DNA from: an uncultured Myxococcales bacterium | Lineage (GTDB): Bacteria > Myxococcota_A > UBA9042 | Length of the DNA stretch: 64,000 nucleotides | Assembly: GCA_903840165.1 (NCBI GenBank) | Contig: CAIMEY010000065.1 | Coordinates: 24,375 to 88,374, forward strand | Reading direction: 5' to 3' | Part shown: positions 35,358 to 45,300 of the stretch, piece by piece | Layout: each line of letters begins with the position of its first letter | Numbering within the stretch: position 1 is the first letter of the stretch | Translations under genes and position numbers: made by a program | The notes under the pieces: generated by a model | Seen by the model: the letters and a program-made list of their open reading frames with translations, nothing else | Databases searched by the model: none | Told to the model about the DNA's origin: nothing

Positions 35358-36734
35358 CTATTTGGCCTTGGGCCACGGATCGGCCAGCGCTGCTAGGCGC
35401 GGATCGGCCTGCCATTTGCGCAGAACACGTTGAGAATACGACTGTTCTTTGCCGTGTGCAATCGCCTTGAGGGGATCCAGCGCGCGATAGGCCAAAGCGT
35501 CTCGGCCCTCCGCCTTGGCTAAGCGATCCAGGCCTTGTGTGGCAATATCAAGCACTTCTTTGGCTATTTCGCCGATCGAGCGTCCCTGACTCACCCCAGC
35601 CAGACCGTTCAGACACGCTTGGGCCCTGAGCGCCGGACGATCGATGGACATGTTGCCATCTTCAAGCAATTCCAAGGCTTTCTTGCGTGCCTCCAGGTCA
35701 TAGAACAGGCCTCGGGTCAGCGCTGGCAGGGCCGCAAGCGCTTCCTCAGGCACCAAATCGCAAGGCCTCAACTCTAGGTAGCGCTTGAGCCGAACATCTG
35801 GAAAGACGGTCGAAACGTGCAGCACCCAGTCGTCCAGGGTTGGGCGCCGGCCCAAGGCACCGTGGTCAAAAAACTGGCGAAACGTTGTCCTTTCAGGTAG
35901 TTCTCGGTAACCGTGCGAGCCATCGTCGTTCAGGGCATCGAGGAAGTACAACGGCACGTCGATCAGCCAATCGACGTAATCTTGCACCGTTGCATCAGGT
36001 CGGAAGGAAAAGTGGTTGGTATCGCAGCGATCTTTGTCCACGTCAGTCCAAATGTGGGCGCGGAAACTGGCGTAGCCCGTGTCTCGACCCTCCAGAAGGG
36101 GCGAATTGGCAAAAAGCGCGATCAATGCTGGGGTTAGCAGGTGTCCGAGGCGCATTGCTTGGGCAGCATCGGCGGCGTCGACAAAGTCGAAATTAGTCTG
36201 GACGGTGCAGGTTAAGTGCATCATATGCAAGCCTAAACTACCGACCTTGGGCATGTAAGCCCGCATCACACCGTAGCGACCCTTGGGCATCTTGGGCGCC
36301 GAAGCCGGGCTGTCCTGGGGGTTGAGGCCCACGTGGACCAAGGAAATGCCGCGCGGCTCAAGCACAGATTGCAGTTCAGCCATGTGATCATGGAGTTCCC
36401 GCTGCATATCGGCGACTGTCGCCTGCAGGCCACCGGACAGCTCAAGCTGACCGGCTGGCTCAAGCGAAATCGAGGCGCCATCGCGAAACAGTGCGATCGT
36501 ACGCCCTTTTTCCTGATACGGCTCCCAGCCATAGAGGCGGCTGAGGTCGGCTAAGACTGCAGAAATACTGGCATCCTTGCCTTCATAGGGCAGAGGTCGA
36601 CCGTCGGGCCCAAGGGCAATCCGCTCAAACTCCGTGCCGATGTGGAAATCTGCCGGTTGCCGAGCCCCAGATAGAACCCATTCTGTACATTGCTGAAGAC
36701 TTTCAAGCGGTTCACTGGCATTTGGCTGAGCCAT
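35358..36734 (-). CDS. gshA: Glutamate-cysteine ligase, plant/proteobacterial type
   Basis: 458 aa. ATG 36734 (MAQPNASEPLESL) has GGAG six bases upstream; the ORF extension to 36959 is discarded. It joins glutamate and cysteine using ATP, the first step of glutathione synthesis, in the cytoplasm. Family marks: FHIGTEFERIAL, SISLEPAGQLELSGG, GLNPQDSPASAPKMPKGRYGVMRAYMPKVGSLGLHMMHLTCTVQTNFDF, and LKRYLELRPCDL. These match the GCS2/plant-type class used by plants, alpha-proteobacteria and many myxobacteria rather than E. coli GshA. No gshB is seen nearby. The DUF4349 operon follows after 116 bp on the same strand. Confidence 0.92.
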   Translation of the reverse strand: MAQPNASEPLESLQQCTEWVLSGARQPADFHIGTEFERIALGPDGRPLPYEGKDASISAVLADLSRLYGWEPYQEKGRTIALFRDGASISLEPAGQLELSGGLQATVADMQRELHDHMAELQSVLEPRGISLVHVGLNPQDSPASAPKMPKGRYGVMRAYMPKVGSLGLHMMHLTCTVQTNFDFVDAADAAQAMRLGHLLTPALIALFANSPLLEGRDTGYASFRAHIWTDVDKDRCDTNHFSFRPDATVQDYVDWLIDVPLYFLDALNDDGSHGYRELPERTTFRQFFDHGALGRRPTLDDWVLHVSTVFPDVRLKRYLELRPCDLVPEEALAALPALTRGLFYDLEARKKALELLEDGNMSIDRPALRAQACLNGLAGVSQGRSIGEIAKEVLDIATQGLDRLAKAEGRDALAYRALDPLKAIAHGKEQSYSQRVLRKWQADPRLAALADPWPKAK

Positions 36735-36912
36735 GGATTCTCCGGCTTGGGACTGAAAGGGCGGCAGATGCAGCAAAGAGACATCGCCTGCTGCAAGAAA
36801 CAAAGGAAAATGGCCGTTTATTGCGACGCGGCTGAGCCCCCCGCGTCGGACCGCTTTGGGCCGTTGCGGCGTCGTTTCGGCGGCCTCGCTCCCCGCTGCG
36901 CGGCGCTTGGCC

Positions 36913-38490
36913 CTAATCGTAGTAGAACTGCTCCATCCTACCGAAACTAATTGCACCAAACAGGTTGACGACTATGGCCAAAACGATGAGCACGCGTGTT
37001 GTGCGGTTCAGGCGCGGCACCAAGATCGCAAAGGCACCCAGCAAAGGCGGCAGAAAATCGAGGGCGAAGCGGTAGCCGAACTGCTGCCAACCGTCGTTCT
37101 GGTAGAAAAAACCGGGAAGCGCAACGCAGGCCGCTGAAATCAAAAGGTGTTTGGCCAGCGACGCTCGATTGGCCTGGACGTCGACGGACAATTCGGGCGC
37201 GTGTTCGTCGCGTCGGCGAGGCCCAAATAGCGCCACCAATGCGGGTGTGCACGCAAGCAACCCAAGGCCGTGGCGAGAGATTTGCAGAAACGGCGCCTCT
37301 GAACTCAGCGAGGGCATGTTGAGCAAGCCCGTGCCCAAGTTGTGATTGAGAAAGGCAAAGGCGAAGAGGCCATGATCGCGTGTTGGCGCCCTGGTGCCTT
37401 CCAAGAGGTAAAAGTGACCAAATTCGGTGGGATTGCCCCAGCGTGCCCAGTTGAACCAAGCCAAAGCCAGGCCAACGAGAACCAAGGGAATTCCATAGGA
37501 AAATAGCTTCTTGATCGCTGCCGGCAAGGCCGAATTGCCTTGGCCTCCGAGCCAGCGGCCATTGGGCCACAACGCCTGCATGGGCAAGAACAAAGCGGCA
37601 TAAAGTAGCGGGGTTCGCGTCGCCACGGCCAAGCCAAGAATCAGGCCGGCAACCCAGGGGCGTCGCGCGCCCGTGGCAGTGAGCAAGTAAGCAAAATGTA
37701 AGGCGACGCCCATGATTTGGGCCGTGAACCAAACCTCGCCGCGGATCGAGCAGAACCACGCGACGGTGCCGAAGGCGTACAGGGCTGTGAGCCAGAGCCG
37801 ATCGCCGGGTCCATGATCGATAAGTTGGCTTGCCGCCAAGCGTTCTAGCCAAAGGAAGAACAGCAAGGCTGCCGCGACGGCAAACAAGAGTGTGTAGATG
37901 ACATCATTGAAATGATAATGGAAAACCGCAACAAATGGCAGCATGAACAGGGCTGGCCCCGGCGGAAAGGAGATTTGGTAGACCACGTCGTCGCATTTGC
38001 GAAAGGCGCTCTTGGTGTCGACGCCAGAAATCCCTGCAAGTCCGGTACATTGGCCGTGGCGAATGTCCTTGTCGACGTCGATCAGCATCAGGCGGCCGTC
38101 GAGCGTGTAGAACTCCTTGGCACGCGGGCCGGCCTGATCTTTCCAAGGAAATACGCCGCGAACCGTCTCGCCGCCTTTGAGTTGCAGCACGCGGAAGCTG
38201 GCCCAGTCGTTCCAGCCAACCGCATTGCCCTTGCCGTCGCGCAACGCTCGTTCCACAGCCTCTTGTAAGCCTTTGGGATCTTCGGGCTTTTGCGCCTGGC
38301 CGAGGTGGCGCCGCGGCGTGTCCGAGTCTAAGCGTCCATGTAGAAAGGACTCCGCCATATCGACAAAGTGGAAATGCGGCGAAGGGTGCAGCAACAAGGC
38401 GCCTGAGGTGGCGGCATACCCAGCTGCGACAACGCTCACCACAAGCCAAATACGGGCGCGCAAAGACAATCCGGCCAAGAACAACGGCAT
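36913..38490 (-). CDS. Polytopic membrane protein, GT-C/mannosyltransferase-like topology
   Basis: 525 aa from ATG 38490 (MPLFLAGLSLRARIW). One N-terminal helix (IWLVVSVVAAGYAATSG) is followed by a ~130-residue soluble loop (FVDMAESFLHGRLDSDT...LMLIDVDKD) and then about nine further helices. The pattern of first loop, DVIYTLLFAVAAALLFFLWLERL and WVAGLILGLAVATRTPLLYAALFLP resembles lipid-linked-sugar-dependent glycosyltransferases of the PMT/GT-C fold. The usual paired acidic residues in the first loop (here DMAE and DSD) are suggestive but not proof. It would act at the inner membrane. It is divergent from the selenoprotein gene across 263 bp. Confidence 0.75.
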   Translation of the reverse strand: MPLFLAGLSLRARIWLVVSVVAAGYAATSGALLLHPSPHFHFVDMAESFLHGRLDSDTPRRHLGQAQKPEDPKGLQEAVERALRDGKGNAVGWNDWASFRVLQLKGGETVRGVFPWKDQAGPRAKEFYTLDGRLMLIDVDKDIRHGQCTGLAGISGVDTKSAFRKCDDVVYQISFPPGPALFMLPFVAVFHYHFNDVIYTLLFAVAAALLFFLWLERLAASQLIDHGPGDRLWLTALYAFGTVAWFCSIRGEVWFTAQIMGVALHFAYLLTATGARRPWVAGLILGLAVATRTPLLYAALFLPMQALWPNGRWLGGQGNSALPAAIKKLFSYGIPLVLVGLALAWFNWARWGNPTEFGHFYLLEGTRAPTRDHGLFAFAFLNHNLGTGLLNMPSLSSEAPFLQISRHGLGLLACTPALVALFGPRRRDEHAPELSVDVQANRASLAKHLLISAACVALPGFFYQNDGWQQFGYRFALDFLPPLLGAFAILVPRLNRTTRVLIVLAIVVNLFGAISFGRMEQFYYD

Positions 38491-38753
38491 AGGTTCGACT
38501 CGGGGCGCGCTTCGGCACGCAGGGCGGATCAAGGTAGCGGCAAGGTCCGGTGGGGTCAACGGTTGCGACAGTACGTCGATCGCCCCCCAGGTGCCCAGCG
38601 CAGGGCCGTTGCGCTGGTTCGCGGGCCGTGACAACCGTATCTTTCCGCTTGTGCAGAGCCGACTTTGGCCCAATTCGCTATCATCTGCCGTTGCAGGTCG
38701 CTCCTGAGACTGCTAGCCTGCGTGTCGGCTATTTCAACCCGGAGTCTGGGCCC

Positions 38754-40163
38754 ATGCGCACACGTCAGAAGCTTTCGATCTTGCTGCTCCTGCTGATTTG
38801 CACTGCAGGCGGTGCGACTTATTGGGCGCGGCACTTGCCAACGACCGGCGCAGGAGCGACCGCGTCGCCCCCAGCCGCTCAGCCGCGCGACGTGCCGCAT
38901 TTGGCGAGTTCTGGCGTGGTCGAGGCCGCGGAGATTCACGCCCAACTCCTTGCCGCTGCTCAGAATATGCCCGAGCCGACCTTGGCTTCTGTGACCAATC
39001 ACGCCTCGGCCCCCAGCCAAGCGCCCGTGCCGATGCCCGAAGCGCCTTTGCCGCCCGTGCCGGAGAATCAGCAACTCGCGATCGGCTTTAGCAGCAATGT
39101 GGTGGGTGAAGTTGACCCTTGCGGTTGAGCACATCACCCGCTGGGCGGTCTGGCTCGGCGAATGCAGTGGTGGCTAGGCAGGAACAAGGCGCGACCGCAT
39201 ACGTTGCTGCTTGAGGCCGGCAATTTGTTCATTTCCAGCGCGCAGATGCCGACCGAACGACCCGGTGAAGGCGTGGCCCGCGCCGAAGTCTTCCTGCAGG
39301 TCATGCACAAGATGGGCTATGCCGCGATAAACGTGGGCATTGGCGAACTGGCCTTGGGTCTAGAGCCCCTGCAGCGCCTAGCCAAGCAGTACAAAATGCC
39401 CTTGTTGTCTGCGAACTTACTCCATCAGGGCAAGCCGGTGTTTGCGCCAACCTGGGTCAAGGACTATGGCCTGGTCAAGGTGGGCGTCTTTGGCCTGATC
39501 ACCTCGACGCCGCCTGAGCTCGGGAAGTGGGTTGCAAATCAAGGACTTAATATTGCTGATCCGGTAGGTTCGGCCAAGCAAGCAGTGGCGGAGTTAAGGC
39601 AGCAGCATTGCGAGCTCATCGTCTTGCTGAGTCAGCTGTCGCGGCAGGAAGCCCAGGTGGTGGCCGATCAAGTGCCTGAGATTACGCTGATTCTTGGGTC
39701 GACGGGCATGGAGGCGTCGACGCAGCTTACGGCCATGGGCCACGGCTTCTTTGCCGATGCGTTTACCAAGGGCAAGTACATGGGGGAGATCCTGGTCTCG
39801 GTTCGCGGCGACAAAACTCAGTTTTACGCTGCAAATCTACGGAGTTCCTTGGCCGCTGAGCGGGCGGACTTGGCCAGTCAGGTCCAAGGGCTGCAAAGTC
39901 AGTTGGAGACGGCGAACAAGCCTGGTGGGCCTTTGCAGCTCACGCCGGAGACCCGGCAGCAAATGGAACGACAACTTGCTGGCGTTCGCGCGCATTTACA
40001 GCGAGTTTCCATGGAGTTAGAGGGTAATATTGAGACGCCCACCTCTGCCAGTACGGTCGAGTTGACCATGGGCTCGCTGGACAATGAGATCGTCGATGAC
40101 GCCTGGGCGGACGCGAAGGTTAAGAAATTGCAAGAGAAGTTCCCCAAGCAGAACGGGCACTAA
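38754..40163 (+). CDS. Exported phosphoesterase-like selenoprotein with in-frame TGA (Sec125)
   Basis: 469 aa if the TGA at 39126-39128 is read through. The track shows two ORFs (…39128 and 39162…) but both are in the same frame with no other stop. ATG 38754 has GGAG ten bases upstream; residues 7-24 are a signal/anchor helix, then a Pro/Ala linker to ~105. The core starts with a strand, QLAIGFSSNVVGEVDPCG, then TGA, then AHHPLGGLARRMQWWL and HTLLLEAGNLF. This is the N-terminal layout of UshA-like metallophosphoesterase-fold proteins whose usual form is E/DPCGC..PLGGLARR, so TGA replaces the conserved Cys. A SECIS-like hairpin follows. Metal ligands of true 5'-nucleotidases (DxHG, GNHE) are not seen. 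The C-terminus has coiled coils (~365-430). The second half alone would lack the signal, the first strand and a ribosome site. Confidence 0.87.
39126..39160 (+). promoter_or_regulatory. Bacterial SECIS-like element after in-frame UGA
   Basis: Eleven bases... precisely ten spacer bases after the TGA, CGCTGGGC (39139-39146) pairs with GCTCGGCG (39153-39160) over eight bases including two G-U wobbles. The apical loop is GGTCTG. The loop begins 18 nt after the TGA, the same spacing and the same GGUCU loop core as the E. coli fdhF SECIS as I remember it. SelB would bind this to insert selenocysteine. selA, selB, selC and selD are not in the window. Confidence 0.8.
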
Positions 40164-40238
40164 CCCCCGCTGCTGGGCGCTCTAGGCCTGCCAAATCGAT
40201 CCACGCGTTGGACTCTCTGGCTCTTTTCCATGTCTTAT

Positions 40239-41066
40239 TCAGGTGTTGAGGCTCGGCAGACGCAGCAGAGCTCTCGCTTCGGCAATGCTCGCAAGAGGAC
40301 GGCCGGCCTGTTTGGCGAGGGCGACGACCGCTTGGACCAATTCTGCGCTGCCTTTGGCGAGAATTCCCTTGCTGATGTAGATGTTGTCTTCCAGGCCGAC
40401 GCGGACGTGTCCACCGATCGCAATGGCGTGCGCGGCCAGGGGCAACTGCCAACGGCCAATGCCAGCTACCGACCAGGTACAGTCCGGTGGCAACAAACTA
40501 GCCATAAAATCAAGATGTTTGCTAGTTCCGCCGATGCCGCCAGCTAGGCCCAGGACGAAGTTGAAATGGGCCGGCAGGCGCAGTTGTCCCGCCCGCCCCA
40601 TGCGCAAGGCGGTTTCGACCATGCCCGTGTCAAAGCACTCAATTTCCGGCACGACCGAGAACTCTTGCAATCTCAAGGCGATGGCGTCGATCATCTCTGG
40701 ACTATTGAGAAAGACATCGCGGCCGAAGTTCACCGAGCCTGCGGTCAACGTCGCCATATCCGGCCGTAATTTCAGGGCATCAGCCCTTTCGGCCACGCTC
40801 ATGCCAACCGCGCCGCCGGTCGAGAACTGCACCACGATGTCGCAGCCCCCCTGGCGAATCAGCGCCACGGTTTGTGCAAAAAGTTCGGCACGTTGACTGG
40901 GCTTGCCATCGGCCTCACGCATGTGCAGGTGAACCATGGTTGCGCCGGCCTGCCAGCAAGCAATGGTTTCTGCAGCTAATTCTTCCGGCGTGTACGGCAC
41001 GTAGGGCGTATCCTTGCGAAAGACTTCAGCGCCGCAAATAGCGCTTGTGATCATCAGTGGTTGCAT
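40239..41066 (-). CDS. kce: 3-keto-5-aminohexanoate cleavage enzyme (BKACE/DUF849)
   Basis: 275 aa. ATG 41066 has GAGGAA five bases upstream. The family converts 3-keto-5-aminohexanoate plus acetyl-CoA to 3-aminobutyryl-CoA plus acetoacetate, a step in lysine fermentation. The TIM barrel shows the Zn-binding HLHMR motif (~46-50), GGCDIVVQFSTGG, TAGSVNFGRDVF, PEIECFDTGMV, FNFVLGLAGGIGG and the late GGHVRVGLEDNIYI. BKACE enzymes have varied beta-keto acid substrates; the assignment to lysine breakdown rests on the adjoining kal, six bases upstream. Cytoplasmic. Confidence 0.9.
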   Translation of the reverse strand: MQPLMITSAICGAEVFRKDTPYVPYTPEELAAETIACWQAGATMVHLHMREADGKPSQRAELFAQTVALIRQGGCDIVVQFSTGGAVGMSVAERADALKLRPDMATLTAGSVNFGRDVFLNSPEMIDAIALRLQEFSVVPEIECFDTGMVETALRMGRAGQLRLPAHFNFVLGLAGGIGGTSKHLDFMASLLPPDCTWSVAGIGRWQLPLAAHAIAIGGHVRVGLEDNIYISKGILAKGSAELVQAVVALAKQAGRPLASIAEARALLRLPSLNT

Positions 41067-41072
41067 GATTCC

Positions 41073-41465
41073 TCACGGACTAATAGGTTTGCGTTGCTTG
41101 GCGACCGGCGTGACACAGGTCCCCGTGGCCCGACAAACGACCACCGATTGTTCCAGCACTTCTGCTGCAGAATCATTGAGATCGGGGCGTGGGGCGATGA
41201 CCTTGCGCGCTTCAAAACGCATCTTGCGCGAGGTGCGGCCGACTTCGAGCAATTCCCCTTGCGCTTCAATATAATCGCCCGCGTAGACCGGTGCGAGAAA
41301 CTCCACGCTGTCGTAGGCGCGAAACAGTCCTTCATCGCCATCGAGGCGGATAAGCAGCTCGGTCGCCACATCGCCAAACAGGCCCAACATGCGGGCACCG
41401 TCGACCAAGTTGCCGCCGTAGTGAGCATCGTGACTGGACATTCGCAGGCGTAGCTGGACCTTCAT
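41073..41465 (-). CDS. kal: 3-aminobutyryl-CoA ammonia-lyase (hotdog fold)
   Basis: 130 aa. ATG 41465 has AGAGGA seven bases upstream; the track's 57-residue extension is not credible. It removes ammonia from L-3-aminobutyryl-CoA to give crotonyl-CoA. The sequence [38 protein letters not shown] and [18 protein letters not shown] matches Kal from lysine fermenters closely, as I recall it. It is a small hotdog-fold protein, probably oligomeric. First gene of the kal-kce pair. The aminomutases and kdd of the pathway are not in the window. Confidence 0.9.
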   Translation of the reverse strand: MKVQLRLRMSSHDAHYGGNLVDGARMLGLFGDVATELLIRLDGDEGLFRAYDSVEFLAPVYAGDYIEAQGELLEVGRTSRKMRFEARKVIAPRPDLNDSAAEVLEQSVVVCRATGTCVTPVAKQRKPISP

Positions 41466-41650
41466 GGGGCCATCCTCTAGCGTAGGTGGGTGCTTCAAGG
41501 CCGCGAGGCCCGGGGCAAATTGGGTAGGCCCTGGCTGGCGTCGCGCCGCCCGGGAAAAGGCTGCCAGCGTCCGTCTGCGCTGCGTCCAGGGCGTGCTATC
41601 ACGGTCATCGCTGCGGCTCAAGGGGCGGGGATCCACAGGGAGCGGTTGAC

Positions 41651-42349
41651 ATGGCGGAGTTCAAGGACAATTGGCAGGCTTGGCTCGATTTTGTCCTGGG
41701 ACCCAGGACCGATGCCGCGGGCCCTGCGCAGGCCGATCAGGACGATAGTGCCTTTGGAGATCTTGATTTTCTTGATGAATCGTTCGTTTGGCACCCTCAA
41801 GGTCAGTCGCTGGCCCCCCTGAGCGCGCCGACGACGGACCGGGCCAAGCAACGGCAGCAGTTGGGGGCGGAGGTTGACGGGATTCTCGAGCAACTATCTG
41901 ACCATTGGCTGGAATTGTCCCAGGACCCCCGCCTAGCAAGTATCGATGCGGACGGGCTTTGGCTGATCTTGCAGGCGATGCTCCTCTTGCCCTCTTGTGG
42001 CTTGCCGTCCCGGCAGTTGCTGGCGCAGCAGGGGCCTTTGGCTCTGGCAATCGAGAAGGCAATTTCCAGCAAAGATGCAGAGATCGCCTTGCTAGGGCTT
42101 GGTGCAGCCCAGCAATTGCGTGTTTCGGCCCTGCAACTGGCGGTGGCCGAGCGTCTTGACGCGGACCTGGACAGCCTTGGCCATCACGGCGTGGAAGTCA
42201 GCCTGTCGTTTCTAGAATCTTGTGGCGATGGCCGCTGCATTCGCGCCATGGAGCAGTTGCTTCACCGCCACGGGCTGGACCTGAGCGAAGCCCACGCCTT
42301 TCGCGCGCGGCACTTGGTGCAGGTCATCCGCCGGGGCGGGCGTAAGTAG
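41651..42349 (+). CDS. Hypothetical cytoplasmic helical protein
   Basis: 232 aa. ATG 41651 has AGGGAG about seven bases upstream and a TGCTATCAC element at 41594-41602. No signal or membrane span. The acidic N-terminal third ([18 protein letters not shown]) is followed by helical segments rich in Leu/Ala/Gln ([49 protein letters not shown]) with the look of alpha-alpha repeats. I do not recognise the family. It is divergent from kal and ends seven bases before the stop of the opposing LTD lipoprotein. Confidence 0.8.
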   Translation: MAEFKDNWQAWLDFVLGPRTDAAGPAQADQDDSAFGDLDFLDESFVWHPQGQSLAPLSAPTTDRAKQRQQLGAEVDGILEQLSDHWLELSQDPRLASIDADGLWLILQAMLLLPSCGLPSRQLLAQQGPLALAIEKAISSKDAEIALLGLGAAQQLRVSALQLAVAERLDADLDSLGHHGVEVSLSFLESCGDGRCIRAMEQLLHRHGLDLSEAHAFRARHLVQVIRRGGRK

Positions 42350-42355
42350 CCGAAT

Positions 42356-45300
42356 CTACGGGCAAATAGGATTGGCGCTGCCTGGAGAGCCTTTGTCGCC
42401 AGCGCCAAAAACCGCTGTCCCTGCGCACCAGTTGGCCGGCAAATCGTTGTCCGTGGCGTTGGTCTTGCTGGCATTGAGGCTGTAGCTAGCCCCGTCCAGG
42501 CTCAACCAGCCGCCGGCGCCTGATGTGTAATTGACCGTGTCGACAAGCGTACTTCCGCTTTGCAGCGTGATGGTGTCGCCTGAACTGCTGTTGCCCAGCG
42601 AATAGGACGACGTGTACACGTAATTGACCGTCGCTCCACCGTTTTTGCTGGCATCGGCTGACAAGCCCAGGACGAAGTAGCCGCCCGCCGGCACCGATAC
42701 GGGCTGGCCCTTGCCGTCAATCACAAACTTTTCCGTGCCTTTGCCGAGCACGATCAGTCCCTGGAGGTTGATCGCCTGGGCCGTGGTGTTGAGGATCTCA
42801 AACCATTCGCCTGCTGCGTCAGCTACTGCTTTGGGATTGTACATGATTTCGGTGATCACGAGGTCTCCCGCATTGAGTTGTGCGCCAGCGGCGGATTCGA
42901 TCTGGCAGGTGGCCGAACAGCCGTCGCCGCTCTTGGCGTTGCCGTCGTCGCAGGTCTCGCCGGTTTCAACCACCTTGTTGCCGCAGACAGGACCGCTTGG
43001 AATTTCGCAGGCATCGCCCACGCCATTGCCGTCGGCATCGGCTTGATCGGGGTTGGCAACGTCCGGGCAGTTGTCGCACTTGTCGCCGACGCCGTCGCTG
43101 TCCTTGTCGGCCTGATCGGGGTTGGCCACCGCGGGGCAGTTGTCGGCGGCATCGGTCAGGCCATCGCCATCGGTGTCCTGCAGGCATGCGGTGTTGGCGG
43201 CACCGGGAGTTCCTTTGTCGCCAGCGCCGTAAACAGTTGTGCCGTAACACCAATTGGCACCGTCGTCGTTCTTATCAGCCGCCAGTTTGTCCGGTGCAAG
43301 TTGGTAGGAGAGGCCATCGCCCATGGGCAGCCAGCCTTCTTTGCCGGGCGCGTAGAGGACCGCATCGATCAGCACGGCATCTTTACGGATTTGCACCGTC
43401 GGCGTGCCACTGTTGGGCAGGTTGATGGCGTTGCCATAGACGTAGTTGAGCGTGACGCCGCCGTTGCTGGCGAGGTCGCCGTTGCGGCCCAGCAATACGT
43501 AAGCGCCTGGGACAACAGGCAAAGACTGCGTGGGCTTGATCACATGCGCGGCACTGCCGACCTGCAGGGTGACGCCGGCGAGCTCCACGGTTTGGCTACT
43601 GGCGTTGTACAGTTCGACCCACTCGCCCGTCGTGTCACTGGCAGCCTTGGGATTGGCAATGAATTCGCTGATTACCAGCATGCCGGCCTGCAAGGGCGTT
43701 TCCACCGTGCACAAGGCGCTGCAGCCATCGCCGGGGAGTAAGTTGCCGTCATCACAGGCTTCATTGGCCTCGAGCAGCCCGTTGCCGCAGCCGGGCGGTT
43801 CGCACGCGTCGCCGACGCCATTGCTGTTGCCATCGGCCTGATCGCTGTTGGCAATGGCCGGGCAATTGTCGCAAACATCGCCAATTCCATCGCCATCGCC
43901 ATCGGCTTGGTTGACGTTCTTGACGCTCTTGCAGTTGTCGGCCTTGTCCGGAATGCCGTCCTTGTCTTCATCTTGGTCGGCGCCGACGCAGCTGGGGTTG
44001 GCCTTGCCGGGCGAGCCAAAATCCCCAGCACCGTAGCTTGCTTGCCCCTTGCACCAGTTGCTGCCGACGTCATTGAGACCGGCGGTGAGGTGGGTGGGAT
44101 CGAGCGCGGCCGATTTGCCGGTCAGCAGGGGGAAGGTCTTGTCGTAGGTGACCGCGTCGATGACGGCGCCCTGGGACTTGAGGGTGATGGTGGCGGCAGT
44201 GGCAGAAAGAGCGATTTTGCTATACACATAGCCAGGTTGCAGGCCACCATTGAGGGCAACGTCGCCCGAAGGGGCCAGCAAAAGGTAGCCGCCGCTGGCG
44301 ATGACTACGGGATTGGGACTGGCGATCACGTGGATAATCGGGTTCTTGGTGCCCACTTGCAGGGTCACGCCGTTGAGCTGGACGTCCTGGGTTGTCGGGT
44401 TGTAGAGCTCGATCCATTCGCCGACGTCGTCAGCTACCTTGGCAGGATTGCTCATGAATTCGCTAATCACAACCGCGCTGACAGCCACCGGTAGTTCGAC
44501 TTGGCAGAAGGCGCTGCAGCCATCGCCGTTCTTCCAACCGCCGTCGTCGCACCCTTCGCCAGCATCGACCAAACTGTTGCCGCAATCGGGCGGTACACCT
44601 TCGCAGGCGTCGCCAATGCCGTTGCTGTTCTGATCGGCCTGGGAAGAGTTTGGAATCTTAGGGCAATTGTCCACAGAGTCGGGCACGCCGTCCTTGTCCG
44701 TGTCGGGCTGGCAGACGTCGTTGGTGGTGCCCGGGGTGCCCTTATCGCCGTCGGCCATCGCGGTCGAGGAACTGCACCACACGCTGGCATCGTCGTTGGC
44801 GTTGGCGTCAGTGGTCGACGGGTTCAAGGACAGCGACACGCCATTGAGGTTGGGCCAACCCTTGGTGACGTCCCAGGTCACAACATCAATTGTAACATCG
44901 CCGAGTTGCAGGACAACCGCGTCGGCCGAATTGCCCAGGGTCACAGACTTGCCCCACTCCACGTCCACGGCGACGCCGCCATTGACGGCGACGTCCTTGC
45001 TGCTGCCGATCACCAAGCGCTGTCCGGCGGCAATCGTCGTTCCCGGGGGCAAGATAAACTTGTCTTTTCCAAGGTCTCGCAGCACCGCGCCGCTGAGATC
45101 GACGCTGGAATCGCCGGTGTTGAGCAGTTCAACCCACTCGCCACTAGTGTCAGCAATGAGGCCTTTGCCGTAGGGGTTGTACATGATTTCTGTAAATATA
45201 ACGCCACCTTGTTGAGGTCCAGGCGTGAAGGACGTGTCGCCGCTGGCGTCTGTGTCGCTGCCCGTGTCCGTGCTGGTGTCGCAGTCGGGCTTGCCGCCCT

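Noticed and set aside
39126-39164. Pseudogene or two separate genes instead of a selenoprotein
   Set aside because: Same frame on both sides, TGA at the conserved Cys column, SECIS-like hairpin at fdhF spacing, and coding signal intact after the TGA make decay or a real stop less likely.
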